From the NCBI GenBank assembly GCA_963170055.1, contig CAUJGJ010000444.1, positions 7,927,618 to 7,991,617 of the forward strand: a DNA stretch of 64,000 bases. The letters are read 5' to 3'. Shown one piece after another: positions 43,655 to 54,245 of the stretch. A program made the position numbers and the translations under genes. The DNA is from Halisarca cf. caerulea. Lineage: Eukaryota; Porifera; Demospongiae; Chondrillida; Halisarcidae. Within the stretch, counting starts at the first letter, position 1, and each line of letters begins with the position of its first letter. A model generated the notes under the pieces. That model saw nothing but the letters and a program-made list of their open reading frames with translations. It ran no database searches and was not told the origin of the DNA.

Positions 43655-44665
43655 CCCTTAAACATTCCAATTCCCATTTCAAAATTTTGCGCGAACTTTC
43701 CAAAGCCACTTAGTGGCTTTTGCGGTGCAAAAATAGGTTGTTTTTGCCAACGGTTTTCTGCTGTTCTGTTGTCTTGTAGGAAACTTCTAGCTTGTCCCAA
43801 ATGTAGTTTGTAGCTAGCGAGATCTTCGTACAAGTCTTGGTGCTCCATTTTCTACGCAAAACTTCGGATTGGCCTCCAAACCTGTAAGTCCTACGTACCT
43901 AAATTTGTCAACTCGTATATACACACGTTATCATTCAGCTGGTAAACATTTCGTTACAAATTCAATGCAACTACACATTTAACACTGAAAATACATTGAC
44001 AGAAACAAATAAACGAAAAGTTGCAGCCAAAAGTCAAGGCATTGGTAAATGCATCTCTTCTACTTCCTGGTCGACTGTCTGTCATCAACTTGCATACTTT
44101 GACGCGTAAATCTCTTCAGTGCTTCAAGACGACATTGAAAGAGCACACTCTAAAGCTGGCGAAGGAGATCATGACCTAGTACAACTGCAAGAAACGTAAA
44201 GGACAAATTTCCTCGGACGGCCCACCATCTGGACGATTCTACGATCGTCAAATCCCCCGGTAAAGCTTCCAAAACGATGGTGTGTCTTGTCTGAAGCTCA
44301 TAGAACGAACGTATGAGAATATCCTTTGCCTGCAAGGAGGTAATCTCCACAATCCGGCACTTCACTGCCCTTCTCCATACTTTGCCGTATAGAACAATCC
44401 GTATACTAGACTATAACTTCGCATAACCGCATATTCTCCGTAAAATAACAAGTATATGCATAGGAATCTCTTGTATAACAGTAATCTTTACATAGAATGT
44501 TTTAGCTATAGTACAGAACGCATTACTACCAAACTATAACAAAATGTGCCAATCGATAGTAGAAACTAGGCCTAAACTTTACGTATAAAAAACACAACGA
44601 AGAAAATTGGAACTTTTGCGGTTTACGCACGCGAGCCACTTAAGTGGCTTTGGAACGTTTAAGGG
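43655..44665. mobile_element. Family G (piggyBac-like) element G5
   Basis: TTAA lies outside both ends (43651-43654, 44666-44669). The ends start CCCTTAAACATTCCAA and, inverted, CCCTTAAACGTTCCAA. Subterminal palindromes GCCACTTAGTGGC and CCACTTAAGTGG are about 50 and 30 bases in. Two minus-strand ORFs inside (43651-43848 and 44150-44365) do not resemble a transposase. Confidence 0.85.
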
Positions 44666-44669
44666 TTAA

Positions 44670-45175
44670 CTCAATTTATCACCCACAGTTAACATTATTC
44701 ATCACATTGCATCACCAACTGTCACACACAACTATTTACGCTTATGTACTATCTCTTGTATCATACCACTGATGAAGGTAGCATCTGGCTGCTGATACGT
44801 TTGGTGTAACAATCTCTTTTGGCTAGTGATATCCAGTAAGATTATCGACTACAATGCTACCTAGCCGATCAAGCCTTTACTCAATTGTCCAGTTACATAT
44901 GTGACCATACTTGCGATAAGGGACCACTTCATGGGTCTTGCCGATTTTGCGTTTTTTGCATGGTTCAATAGCGTTTTAGGGTTAGGGTTAGGGTCGTACA
45001 GGCAGTGATTATGTCATTAACCACAAGTTTAGATATGCGGAGAAAATGGAGGATTGTACAAGAAAGAGTTATGCATGAAAAAACAAAATTCGTGCACCTT
45101 TCGATAAGTTGTTATTTTAGTGCTGTTCTCAAATATTTGCTTTACCACAAAGTGGTCCCTTTTCGCAAGCACGGT
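44670..45175. other. Intron sequence with a telomere-like trace
   Basis: Three TTAGGG units occur at 44976-44993. Nothing else is recognised. Confidence 0.5.
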
Positions 45176-45293
45176 CACATATATACATGCATACATATAT
45201 GACATATATACATACATACATACATATACACATATATACATACATACATATACTCATATATACATACAAACATACATATTATATACACATATA
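45176..45293. repeat. (CATA)n-type microsatellite
   Basis: TACATACATA units are mixed with TATA runs. Confidence 0.9.
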
Positions 45294-46378
45294 CAGGGGT
45301 GAAAATTAACACTCACCCACCAGCCCGAGGCTAGTAGATTCTACCACGGGCTAGTAAAACTAATGAAGATGGGCCCTGTGTGGCCAGTAAGACTACCCTT
45401 CCAACATGGCTGATCTAAGTTCTCCAGCTATAGCTTTGAAAAGAATTCAAGTACAGCTACTTAAGTTGCAATGAAGGAAGCTTAGGATTAGTACCCTTCA
45501 AAAGTAGGGCTGTAATCAATTTTGTCATAGTAGTTTTTGAATGCATCCCAAAAATTTCTATTTTTGCTTTACAGAAGTCCTGGGCACTTAGCAGGCTTGT
45601 GCACTTGTGACGTCATAGGTCTGTGGTGTTCAGTCTGGGGCTACAAGGCTTGCAGGAAAACATTCAATCTCACAGTTATTTTTAGAAAGAAAACAACTGT
45701 GGTTTCTTTTATGGGGGGCAGGGGGGAGGGTTAAAGAGGGTATTTAGCCACACACACCCCGACCTGGGACCCAATTGCCCCAACCTCCCCCCTCACGTGA
45801 ATTCCTGTAACACACATGCACAATTGCAACAAACTAATCTATGTATGCATTCAGAACCTGCTTGAGTGGCACAAAGGAGCCTCAAGAAAACTGTTTAAGG
45901 CCCCACCTGCTACCTCACTATACCTCACTATTGCCCCTCTCCTTTCTGTGCCTTGCCTACATTGATTTGTAGGCAAAGCACAAAAATTGTAGGAAAATAA
46001 CGGAAGGGTGCATGGTAATAGTATCTAGATAGAGTGGGTGTGTGAGTATTGGGGTGATACTGTATGATATTGAAGACTCAAAGAACATGGCCTTAGCAAA
46101 CATCCCAAATGAGCCTGACATTGAAGTCTAGATCAGTCCTGAAATCTTGTATTATGTATTTTTCTGAATAACCCGGATGGTTATCTTAGATCCCCTTTAC
46201 AGACATCACACTATGTAATAGACCCTAGTGGATATGAAGAAATTAGTTGCTATCAAGTTCTAAAGTAGCATAATAATGACTATATCAACTGGGCTAGTAA
46301 ATGAATACTTGGGCTGGTATCTTTTAGGTGTCACTAGCCCAGGTGGCTAGTGAAGGAAAAAGTTAGTTTACACCCCTG
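45294..46378. mobile_element. hAT-like TIR element
   Basis: The termini CAGGGGTG and CACCCCTG are typical of hAT elements. The TIR continues imperfectly as GAAAATTAAC / GTTAGTTTAC, with CTAGTAG/CTAGCC motifs inside. The flanking 8 bases are CACATATA and CATACATA, six of eight matching, within a microsatellite, so the duplication is only suggestive. No transposase is seen. Confidence 0.6.
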
Positions 46379-46457
46379 CATACATACACATATATACACA
46401 TATATACACATATATACATATACACACACATACATACATATACACATATATACATAT
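46379..46457. repeat. (CATA)n-type microsatellite
   Basis: Repeats of CACATATATA and CATACATA fill the space between the hAT-like element and B3. Confidence 0.9.
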
Positions 46458-47185
46458 CGCATGTGGGACATGTCCACAGTTGTTATGATAGCGCTTATCA
46501 GTTTGCACAGTGATGAAATATTATATTTCGGCGCCTATAAAATATTTGTCACGCATTTATCTCGTGATTCGTATTGTTATTCGGGCATATACGAATGTCG
46601 AATCCGTGTTTAGTGACGTTTTTTGTCGTCACCGATGCTCTGTCACATGCTGACATGTGACTAAACTTTAAAGTTCTTTAGAATTTTAGTTTTGCGCTGG
46701 GTGCTGCATGAGGGAACAAGGCTAAGACGATTTTATAGTACCAACTGTGAGTTATTGACACGATCTAACTTTTCCATGTTGCGTATTTTGAATTTCTGCT
46801 CCAGTCCCGAGTTATGTGCGCCTGAAGTTCTGATTTTCTGGGCTGATTTCACCGATCTCGGCTTTGGAGAGGAATTACAAAATACGCAACATGGAAAACT
46901 TAGTAAATACTTCGCTATCGCGATTTATGTAAAAATATATCCCAGAAGCCATTCCACCATGCAGCACCCAGAGAAATTCCTTCGCGCGTATGGGTAGGGA
47001 AAACCTTCGTAGCAGCTTCAACATAGACAACAGTCGTTAAAAACTATGTTCAACGAAAAGTTTACATGTCTGCTAACTACAAACATCCTTCGATATTTTA
47101 AAATGTGTACAAGTTGAGAACAGAAGTTGTAAAAGTGACCGAAATTTTCACACCTTCGAATTAGCGTGGACATGTCCCACATGCG
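46458..47185 (+). mobile_element. Family B element, copy B3
   Basis: It starts CGCATGTGGGACATGTCC and ends with its inverse. AT is duplicated (46456-46457, 47186-47187). Three concentric inverted pairs are seen: the TIRs, GCTGGGTGCTGCATG (46696) with CATGCAGCACCCAG (46960), and AACTTTTCCATGTTGCG (46768) with CGCAACATGGAAAACTT (46882). It is 728 bases and non-coding. Confidence 0.9.
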
Positions 47186-47189
47186 ATAC

Positions 47190-47222
<33 letters not shown>

Positions 47223-47375
47223 CACATATATACACATATATACACATATATACACATATATATTTACACATATACACATATATACATCATATTATATACA
47301 CATATCATATACATCATATATACATCATATATTCATCATGTACATCATATATACATATATACATCATATACAGTA
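47186..47375. repeat. (CATA)n-type microsatellite
   Basis: Long CATA/TATACACA tract; ORFs across it are artefacts. Confidence 0.9.
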
Positions 47376-47384
47376 GGCACAGAA

Positions 47385-47766
47385 AAGTTATAGGAGCTTG
47401 AGTCTTGTCATTTTAGGTCCAATTTCACCGATCTCGGCTTTCAAGAGGAATGGCGAAATACCCAACATGGAAAAGTTAGCAAGTACTTCACTATAGCGAT
47501 TTCTGCGGGAAAATGTCTTAGAAAGCATTCCTATCTTTAGCACCCTGAGGATTTCGATTTTGCATAGGGGTTAGGAAAACCATCCTAGCGGCTTTAGTGT
47601 TCGTATGAGACGTTTGAAACGATAATTTCCATTAAATTTAAATGTCTGCCTACTAGAAAAGTCCTAGTTTGACACTCTATAGTTCATACAAGTTGCGAAT
47701 GAAGCTTGTAAAAAAGGCCGAGATTTTCACACCTCCTAATTAGCACGGACATGTCCCACATGCGTT
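47385..47766 (+). mobile_element. Family B element, copy B6, 5'-truncated
   Basis: It contains the core AGTTATAGGAGCTTGAG, the arm CCCAACATGGAAAAGTT and the right end GGACATGTCCCACATGCG. Confidence 0.75.
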
Positions 47767-47824
47767 TTTTGACCTTCTTTGTGTGCTTCTTTTGTAATTG
47801 TCACCTATAAGCGCTTAGTGTTAT

Positions 47825-48049
47825 AATAACAATTAACTTTCATCAATTACACCGTGCTGTTTGCCAATGGTCAAGTATGGGACAGGCACCTCTATCACTG
47901 TAATTCGAAACCCAACTAAGCGTCTACAACAAGTCAGTTATTTCATGACCAACTGTGCATTGGCTCTTTATTGCACTCGCCCTCGGGCACTTCGCACCCT
48001 CGGGACCCGAGCAATAAATAAGGCAATGCACAGTTGGTCATACAATAAC
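47825..48049. repeat. Repeat unit ending in foldback FB3
   Basis: It is nearly identical to 40008-40221. The foldback at 47937-48049 has arms ACCAACTGTGCATTGG / CCAATGCACAGTTGGT or its close variant, and a centre CCCTCGGGCACTTCGCACCC. Confidence 0.85.
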
Positions 48050-48100
48050 TATAACATAATTATATATATATCTATATGTATCTATCTATCTATATACATA

Positions 48101-49697
48101 CAGTGGCGCTCAAAAGAAAGTTGCCACTTGCGTAATGTTATAAAATGGTGCTGCGAGTCTAGTGTTGTTGGTGCGTTAGAAAAGTCGCTAAACGACTTTG
48201 AATACGCTCGAAAATGAATCAAGTTACAGTAATACTATTTAAAAGATCGAGGTACTTGCAAAGAAAGACTAAAAATGAAAGATTGGCGAAGCTCAAGGTG
48301 GCAGGTCGGTCCACCCACGCAATTTTCGCAAAAAATTGAGTTGTTATATCAATGTTGCTGAACGATATTAGTGCCACTACTCTTATTCATCTTACTGATT
48401 TAATTATTAAACCAGTGCAGGCCAAAGAGTAAATGAAAAAAGTCATTCACTGCAGCAGAAACGAAGCTCCTTCCGTTCGGCGTACTTTGACACTTTATCG
48501 AGTCAAATTGCAATGTAACACGTGTATTTGGACACATACTTGTAGCTTACACTCGTATTTCAGATCGTATGTATGGAATTTGGGAATCTCCTCAGCTTAA
48601 CCGAAAATCAACTATTTTGCGTTGCTGCGGGTGCAAATCGCCATTTTGTGCATAGTTTAGGAGTTGTGGCGCAGTGGAAGAACTGAATTTTCGGAAATCC
48701 ATACATACGATCATTCACCATACTTAGATGAATGCTCAGTCGAATTTTGACGATAACACTGGGCTTTGTGCAGGAATAAAGTGTCAAAAATGGTGCAACA
48801 ATGATCAAGTATACTAGTAAGCGCTCTATAATTATATTCATGGCCTGATAATTGTATTCATAGCTGCTGCAAATGGCGGCTTACCCGCCACCTTAATCTA
48901 GAAGATCGGTTGCATACGATACTGTATAGATTCGAGTAGTGTTCAAGTTTTCAGCATCAGATTACTGTTTAACTTCATGGCAGCAGTTCATCTGCGCTGA
49001 AAATCATGCTGATGTCCCAGACTACTAGGATCGTTGAAGACCATGCGAAATTAGAGTGCCCTCGCAACCTTACAGCCGAACAAATTAAGACGCTTTGCAG
49101 ATATCGGTGGATAGAGAACCTTTTTGTCTTTCCTATTGGAGCTCAAAGCGTCCTTAAAACCAGTTGCAGGATTCCAGTTTCAGTTTCAACAGTTATTTAT
49201 CTTTGTGCTATGCTGGAATATATAGATGCATTGTTCTGGGAACACCGCCTACTCTCAGTAGAGCAAACGAAAGACGACAATCGCATTCGTCGTTTAGCGA
49301 TAGGTTTTGATGCTTAAAGAATGTAGAAATAATAACCAGCTGAACAGTTGTAAGACGCAATAGACTGAATTGTGATATTGAAGATGGTACAAACCAACTT
49401 TGGTACAAATTTGGAATATCTTAAACAATGATTAGCACGAATTTTATTCGTGAAAAGAAAGGGCTGCAGTATTTAGGCTTGAAAGTGCGCTGCTTTCCAG
49501 AATCAAAGCTGTGATTCTCGAAAAAGGCACACATACACAATACTAACTCAAAATTTGTGTTACTATGTGTTTCCTTGGTTTAGCTACTCAAAATAGTTCT
49601 GCATCAGCCGAATTCCCAGTTTTTCCACCTATTTCAATCCGTAGTATGTCGCGCCGCCGCCATTTTGTTGCAGTGGCAACTTACTTTTGAGCGCCGC

Positions 49698-49699
<2 letters not shown>
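48101..49699. mobile_element. TIR element M3
   Basis: It starts CAGTGGCGCTCAAAAG and, inverted from the right, CAGCGGCGCTCAAAAG; similarity covers 28 bases. TA precedes it and CA follows, so one flank may be mutated. An internal pair ATCGTATGTATGGAATT (48562) and ATCCATACATACGAT (48698) encloses about 115 bases. ORFs inside (for example 49006-49317) are unrecognised. Confidence 0.75.
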
Positions 49700-49776
<77 letters not shown>

Positions 49777-49779
49777 GTT
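49700..49779. repeat. (TA)n microsatellite
   Basis: A TA tract with a TATG interruption adjoins M3. Confidence 0.95.
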
Positions 49780-50613
49780 ATAGTTTTAACCCAAGTACGA
49801 GGACATTAGCTGTAATAGATACGAGACTGAGGTGAAGCTGAGGTTGAGTAATCTATTACTACTAATGTTCAAGTAAATTGGGTGATAATTACCATATACT
49901 TTGCGAGGTTATATTTTCACTATATTGGCAAATGGCCTTATTCACGAAGGTTATACCACGAATCTTAGGCTAGAATACATTTGAATACATTAGCGCACAT
50001 TTGCAGGGAAATGGACAATGACGTCGGTCACAACTATAAACATAGACATTTTGCTGCTGGAGTACTTACTCTTCACAGCTGTGGTCATAAGAATACGTTT
50101 TGGGCTATTTTAGGAATGTGACCTACTCTCTGACCGTTCTTCTTCATTGCTAGCGAATACCTATCACGGGGACTATTGCAGTTATTCCTCTCCAACTATA
50201 GCCTGCCAAGGTTATATACATAGGCCTAGCGTACTCTTACGTAGCTAGCAATTGAGAACCCCCCGCTTCGCTAATTCAAGCCATCATATCACAGATAGGA
50301 GTATTGAAAGAAATGCAAATATAGCTGTTCAGCCCAGAATCTCGAAAGTAAAGCCGCAAAACAGCCTTCATGGGACAAATTCGTGCAAATTTTGCACACG
50401 AAAAATTCCTGCTGTACAGTATTTGTCTTCCTTTTGCCTATGTTCATTATACACATAATTGATTTCATAAAGTTATTTTCACTTCATAATTTGTGTGAAG
50501 TAAGTATTAATCAATTAGTCTGGAAGTTACCACAGGGGTTGATAAATAGCTAGGATATCACCCATGGATATCCCTAAGTTACCATGGTAATGGAAGACAT
50601 GCAACTATGTATA

Positions 50614-50655
<42 letters not shown>
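49780..50655. other. Intron sequence without recognised features
   Basis: Ends in a TA microsatellite (about 50611-50652). No gene is supported. Confidence 0.45.
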
Positions 50656-50657
<2 letters not shown>

Positions 50658-50661
50658 CATA

Positions 50662-51419
50662 TGTGAGCGTCGCCAGTATAAATCGCAGATTATGACCACT
50701 TTGCGTTTTTGAGAAAATGGCTGCCAAAGTTTGGCATTCAAAAATTTTATCATAGTTTGCCTTTTGAGGTTGCAATCACTTTTAAATCACTCCAAAACAC
50801 ATGCTTACTTTAGGCACCAAGAAAGAGTGTGCATATGGGGTAAAATTTGTCTTCTACCAGCAGAATTCGTCGCTTTTTAGTCAGTGACTCGTGGAAATGG
50901 ATACGATCGAAGAAGGAACCACTTTCTCATCTTCAACATCACTCAGTGGCTGTTGTTTACTCTCACCGCCTAGTTCGGGTGTCCCTAAACTTTCTGAGAA
51001 TACTCCAAAGTCGTCCAAAAGTCTACAAGCAACCGAAAAGTATCTCTCTGGTGAAGCACGGGTGCCATTTAAATTGCTAAGTAGGAAAAAGGCGTTGATA
51101 GTTGAAGAACGTCAGAAAAGCGATGTAAAACGTTCAAAAGGGAAGAAAATCACTGGAAGAAGATAAAAAACTTCATTTCTCTTGAGAGAAATGTCACGTG
51201 ACAGACCATAGTTTCCAATAAAATCCGAGATTTCCGTATACTTACACCAGAACAAAGGCGAGGACGGTCAGGAAATGGGACCATTACTCCAAGATGGCTG
51301 GGTGAATCGCGTTCAAACTTACGAATCAAGCACACTGATAATGCTTCTTTCAAAATATGTCAAAAAAGTATTTTCACCAGGGTGGTCATAATCTGCGATT
51401 TATACTGGCGACGCTCACA
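50662..51419. mobile_element. Element L with perfect 38-base TIRs
   Basis: The ends start TGTGAGCGTCGCCAGTAT and match inverted over 38 bases without a mismatch (50662-50699 against 51382-51419). TA is present outside both (50660-50661, 51420-51421). It lies 35 bases from exon 3 of the Ig gene. An internal plus-strand ORF (50891-51166), rich in serine then lysine, is unrecognised and too short for a transposase. The perfect TIRs suggest a recent insertion. Confidence 0.9.
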
Positions 51420-51453
51420 TATAATATAAACCATATATATATATATAAACTAC

Positions 51454-51573
51454 CTCTTATCGAGAATGTAATGCACTCTGCCTGAGGTCTTCCAGTGTTC
51501 ACCAGATCAAACCGCTGGAGACCAGAATTATTGCAAACTGTGATCACTTCATCTTCAAAACAGTAGCTGGGAA
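51454..51573 (-). CDS. Exon 3 of the Ig receptor
   Basis: Acceptor CAATTTTAG and donor GTAGTT border a 120-base phase 1-1 exon. The translation is about 40 residues with CFEDEVITVCNNSGLQ, a glycosylation site NNS and CITFSIR at the end. Three cysteines suggest a small disulfide-linked linker. No family is recognised. It follows exon 2 after a 150-base intron. Confidence 0.7.
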
Positions 51574-51723
51574 CTAAAATTGTTATAATAATAATGATAA
51601 TAATAATAATATAAGGTGTTAGTTAAGTACTATCAATAGTCTTATAGATGAATTCGTAACAATATCATGATATACACATGTAATTTAGCAATGTAAAATC
51701 ATCTCAGTGCCATTCATCATTAC

Positions 51724-53079
51724 CTGCAATAGAATTGAGGTTCATCCCTGCAGGATACGCATATGAATCCCATGTCCCATTACCGGAGACAATCACTCCA
51801 ATTGTGCACTTCGGATCACTGTGTTTGAGGTTATGTACTCCATGTAATTGAGCATTGGGTACCTCATACTGTGTACAATACGCACAAACTACTCCATTTT
51901 TACACTTCACAGGAACGTAGACAACACTGTCTGGTAGAGGCCGGTCATCAAACAGAATTTGACTAATGTTAAAGCAGTGGACAGGTACACACAAACTAAG
52001 TTGTGGCTTAAATACGTGATAGTAGCTCTCTGCAAACAGGAAGGTGTAGTCATTTCTGTACTGACCAAGAGGTGGCACCATGGTCATGAAGGAATCAGAA
52101 ATTATAGTCGCCTCAACTGAATGCCCTAAAGCAATTTGCACAACCAGAAGAGGGAGATTAGCCTCAATGGAGCAATAGTGATTGGAGTCAATAATTAACT
52201 GCCTAAACTGTCCGTCATTGAGTTTAAATGCATCCCATTGCACAGTTTGTCCTTGCTTGTTCACACAGTGAAGGGTGACACCTGTACAGGGCATACTTGC
52301 CACTAACTTGTAGCCATTCTGTTGACGTAGGTGAGGTGGTACTAAGAAGAACACAAAGCCAAATGTATCAGCTGGTGGTAGCTGTTCTGTGAGGTGATCG
52401 CAGGTTATCGCTTCAAATGGGTTAGATCCACACTGAACTCCCGTGATGAATGTGATAGGATTATTGGAAGATATTTTAGAGCCTGTCAGATCCTCAGTAG
52501 ATCTAACTATATATGTTTGTCCCTTGTCACATAGAAGAGATTTGTGGCTTTTTCTGGGAAATTTCCTTAGTGAGGTTCCTGGCACATCTCCCTCTAACAT
52601 AACTGTAGGTGTTATGGAAAGGACTGTGTTATTTTTTAAAATGACAACAGCCATGTATCCCTTGTTTATCCCAAATTTGAGATTGCTGCTAGGAATACTG
52701 ACTCCATAGTATTCATAAGTTTTTGTTGCTGTTTCAAAGTACGGTAATCCAAGGTATGCACCAGTGGAGTGATGACCTTCATTGAGGGTATAAACGATAA
52801 TATTCTTTCCTTCTTCAGCTTTGAGTTGGACACCACGGGAAATTGTTGTAAGGTGTAGTACATGTGGCAACACAATCTTTGTCAACTCTCCCTTTCTAGC
52901 TGTATTATTTACACTAGTTCTAAATTGCAAGGTCCTCCCCAGTGTGGTGTAGAACACAGTGAAGGAAACAGGCCCTGAATCATCTGTTGTCACCATGAGT
53001 ATGGGAGGGGCAGTAGGACTCCAATCCACCAAGTCATGTGGTAAAATTAGGTAAAATTCATTTCCACTGTTGCTAATAC
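51724..53079 (-). CDS. Exon 2: IgGFc-binding-protein-like N-terminal domain
   Basis: This 1,356-base exon (phase 1-1) encodes about 451 residues resembling the N-terminal domain of IgG Fc-binding protein (FCGBP) and related animal proteins. Visible family features: near the start GNEFYLILPHD with later PPILMVTTDDSGPVSFTV, the KGINxxGYMAVVIL-like step, SSNNPITFITGVQCG with the following EQLPPADTFGFVF (the usual E-x-L-P-P...G), a LVASMPCTGVTLHC segment, and a C-terminal cysteine-rich part. Known members bind mucins or immunoglobulin Fc in mammals; the sponge ligand is unknown. The acceptor is TTTCCACAG and the donor GTAATG. Confidence 0.88.
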
Positions 53080-53215
53080 CTGTGGAAATAACATGAAAGT
53101 ACTGAATTATGCGTGCTTGAAGTGTAAAAGGCTTACGAGTTACGTATAATACCAATTATAATTAGAGGAACATTGATGCAATTATTATTTTTGTCATTGT
53201 CATACTATTCTTTAC

Positions 53216-53276
53216 CTTGTACACTTTGACAGACCAACAGAAAACATATTGCTAGAAGGAAATTAGGAGCAGTCAT
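53216..53276 (-). CDS. Exon 1: signal peptide of the Ig receptor
   Basis: ATG at 53276 opens MTAPNFLLAICFLLV followed by CQSVQ, a typical signal peptide with a hydrophobic core and a small residue before cleavage. The donor GTAAAG follows after 20 codons plus one base, so the intron is phase 1 and the frame joins exon 2 as QG-ISNSGNEF. The exon is too short to have been found by an ORF-length filter. The 5' untranslated region and promoter are not identified; family A element A4 begins about 200 bases upstream. Confidence 0.8.
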
Positions 53277-53480
53277 TGTTCTTGTATGGTATAGATGTTA
53301 CTTATCTGGTGTAGGTTGCAGCTGTAGTTGCTCCCTTCAGTCACTTGTGATAATTGCACAGAGTATCTATAACCAACCATGAATAGAATGTGAAAATGGC
53401 CATCTTCAAATAGCATCATGAATTATCAATTGTTACTTCTTAGTCATCAAGATTTTCACTCGTTTTTTAGTTCTCGTTTT

Positions 53481-53807
53481 CTATATTGTTTTCATTTGGA
53501 CTTCCGGTGTGTAACGCTCGTCCGATATATATATATATATATATATAATATGGATTTGAAGAAAAGTCTTATAATAGAGAATTTATATACTAGTAATAGA
53601 GAATTATAAATTTATACAAGAATGAGTTATAGGAATAGTTTTGAAAACAATTACCAAATATGGCAATTGTTTTCAAAACAATCATCCAGTTACAATAAAC
53701 AGTATGTTCAATGAATGTTCAGCTGTGCACTTACACTCCAATGCTTTGCAAGTGATTCGAGTGCATGGGGCGGCAGCCCCCATGAGTTTTTAACTTGAAT
53801 TACTTGT
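53481..53807 (-). mobile_element. Family A element, copy A4
   Basis: It starts CTATATTGTTTTCATTTG without the terminal palindrome, has a short TA tract, the central repeat ATTGCCATATTTGGTAAT-like pair and the full 5' hairpin (GGGGCGGCAGCCCC centre) ending CTTGT. It lies just upstream of the Ig gene start. Confidence 0.8.
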
Positions 53808-53929
53808 TCTTGCAGACAAACAATCTATATATGCTGTGCATAATATGATAAACCAACAATTAATATTTTCATTACGAATTCCAGAAGTGAAACGCACTAT
53901 TCATATATATTTATATATATGCAACAGGA

Positions 53930-54243
53930 AGTAGTGGCTAATAAAAATGGCTGTTGGAAGAAAAGAAGACTTTAACAAGCAACTGTTTATCTCTGCAATA
54001 ATGGTATCAGGTTTACGAAGAAGTTTTATCCTTCAGCTTTGTATTTTTCGCCTTCATTGCAATTTTTAAGAAAATTCACTACATTTCAGCCAAGTTTCAG
54101 CCACGGTTTTATCCTTCAGGATAAAATAGTGGCTGAAACTGCCAAAATGCAGTGAATTTTTCTCAAAATTGCAACAAAGGCAAAACATACAAAGCTGAAG
54201 GATAAAACTTCTTCATCAACCTGATACCATTGTTGCAGAGATA
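53930..54243. repeat. Large foldback repeat, family P
   Basis: Arms of about 125 bases (53985-54110 and 54118-54243), for example ATCTCTGCAATAATGGTATC against GATACCATTGTTGCAGAGAT with minor differences, form a long palindrome. One arm also occurs at 15945-16142. Confidence 0.85.
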
Positions 54244-54245
54244 AG

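Larger units (their letters stand above)
13567..53276 (-). other. Gene locus: IgGFc-binding/Ig-domain transmembrane receptor
   Basis: Ten exons joined by consistent GT..AG borders give one open frame of about 1,217 codons: signal peptide, IgGFc-binding-like domain, two small exons, degenerate Ig, four Ig domains, transmembrane helix. Every junction from exon 1 to exon 10 is phase 1. Introns are 136 and 150 bases at the 5' end, then 11 kb, 4.4 kb, 0.33 kb, 7.9 kb, 6.3 kb, 3.2 kb and 2.5 kb, the large ones filled with mobile elements. The predicted product is a type I membrane protein at the cell surface, with ligand unknown. I infer one gene from shared strand, order and phase; no transcript evidence is available. 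Additional exons inside the long introns or beyond exon 10 cannot be excluded. Confidence 0.75.

Noticed and set aside
43651..44365. Transposase of piggyBac-like element G5
   Set aside because: The two ORFs are 65 and 71 codons and show no DDD motif.
47166..47393. ORFs rich in YI, HT or IY repeats (also at 45120, 58740 and 13470)
   Set aside because: They are translations of TA and CATA microsatellites; only the part of 13470-13703 above 13567 is retained as an exon.
49006..49317. Gene within element M3
   Set aside because: The 103-codon frame has no similarity I recognise and lies in a region with internal inverted repeats.
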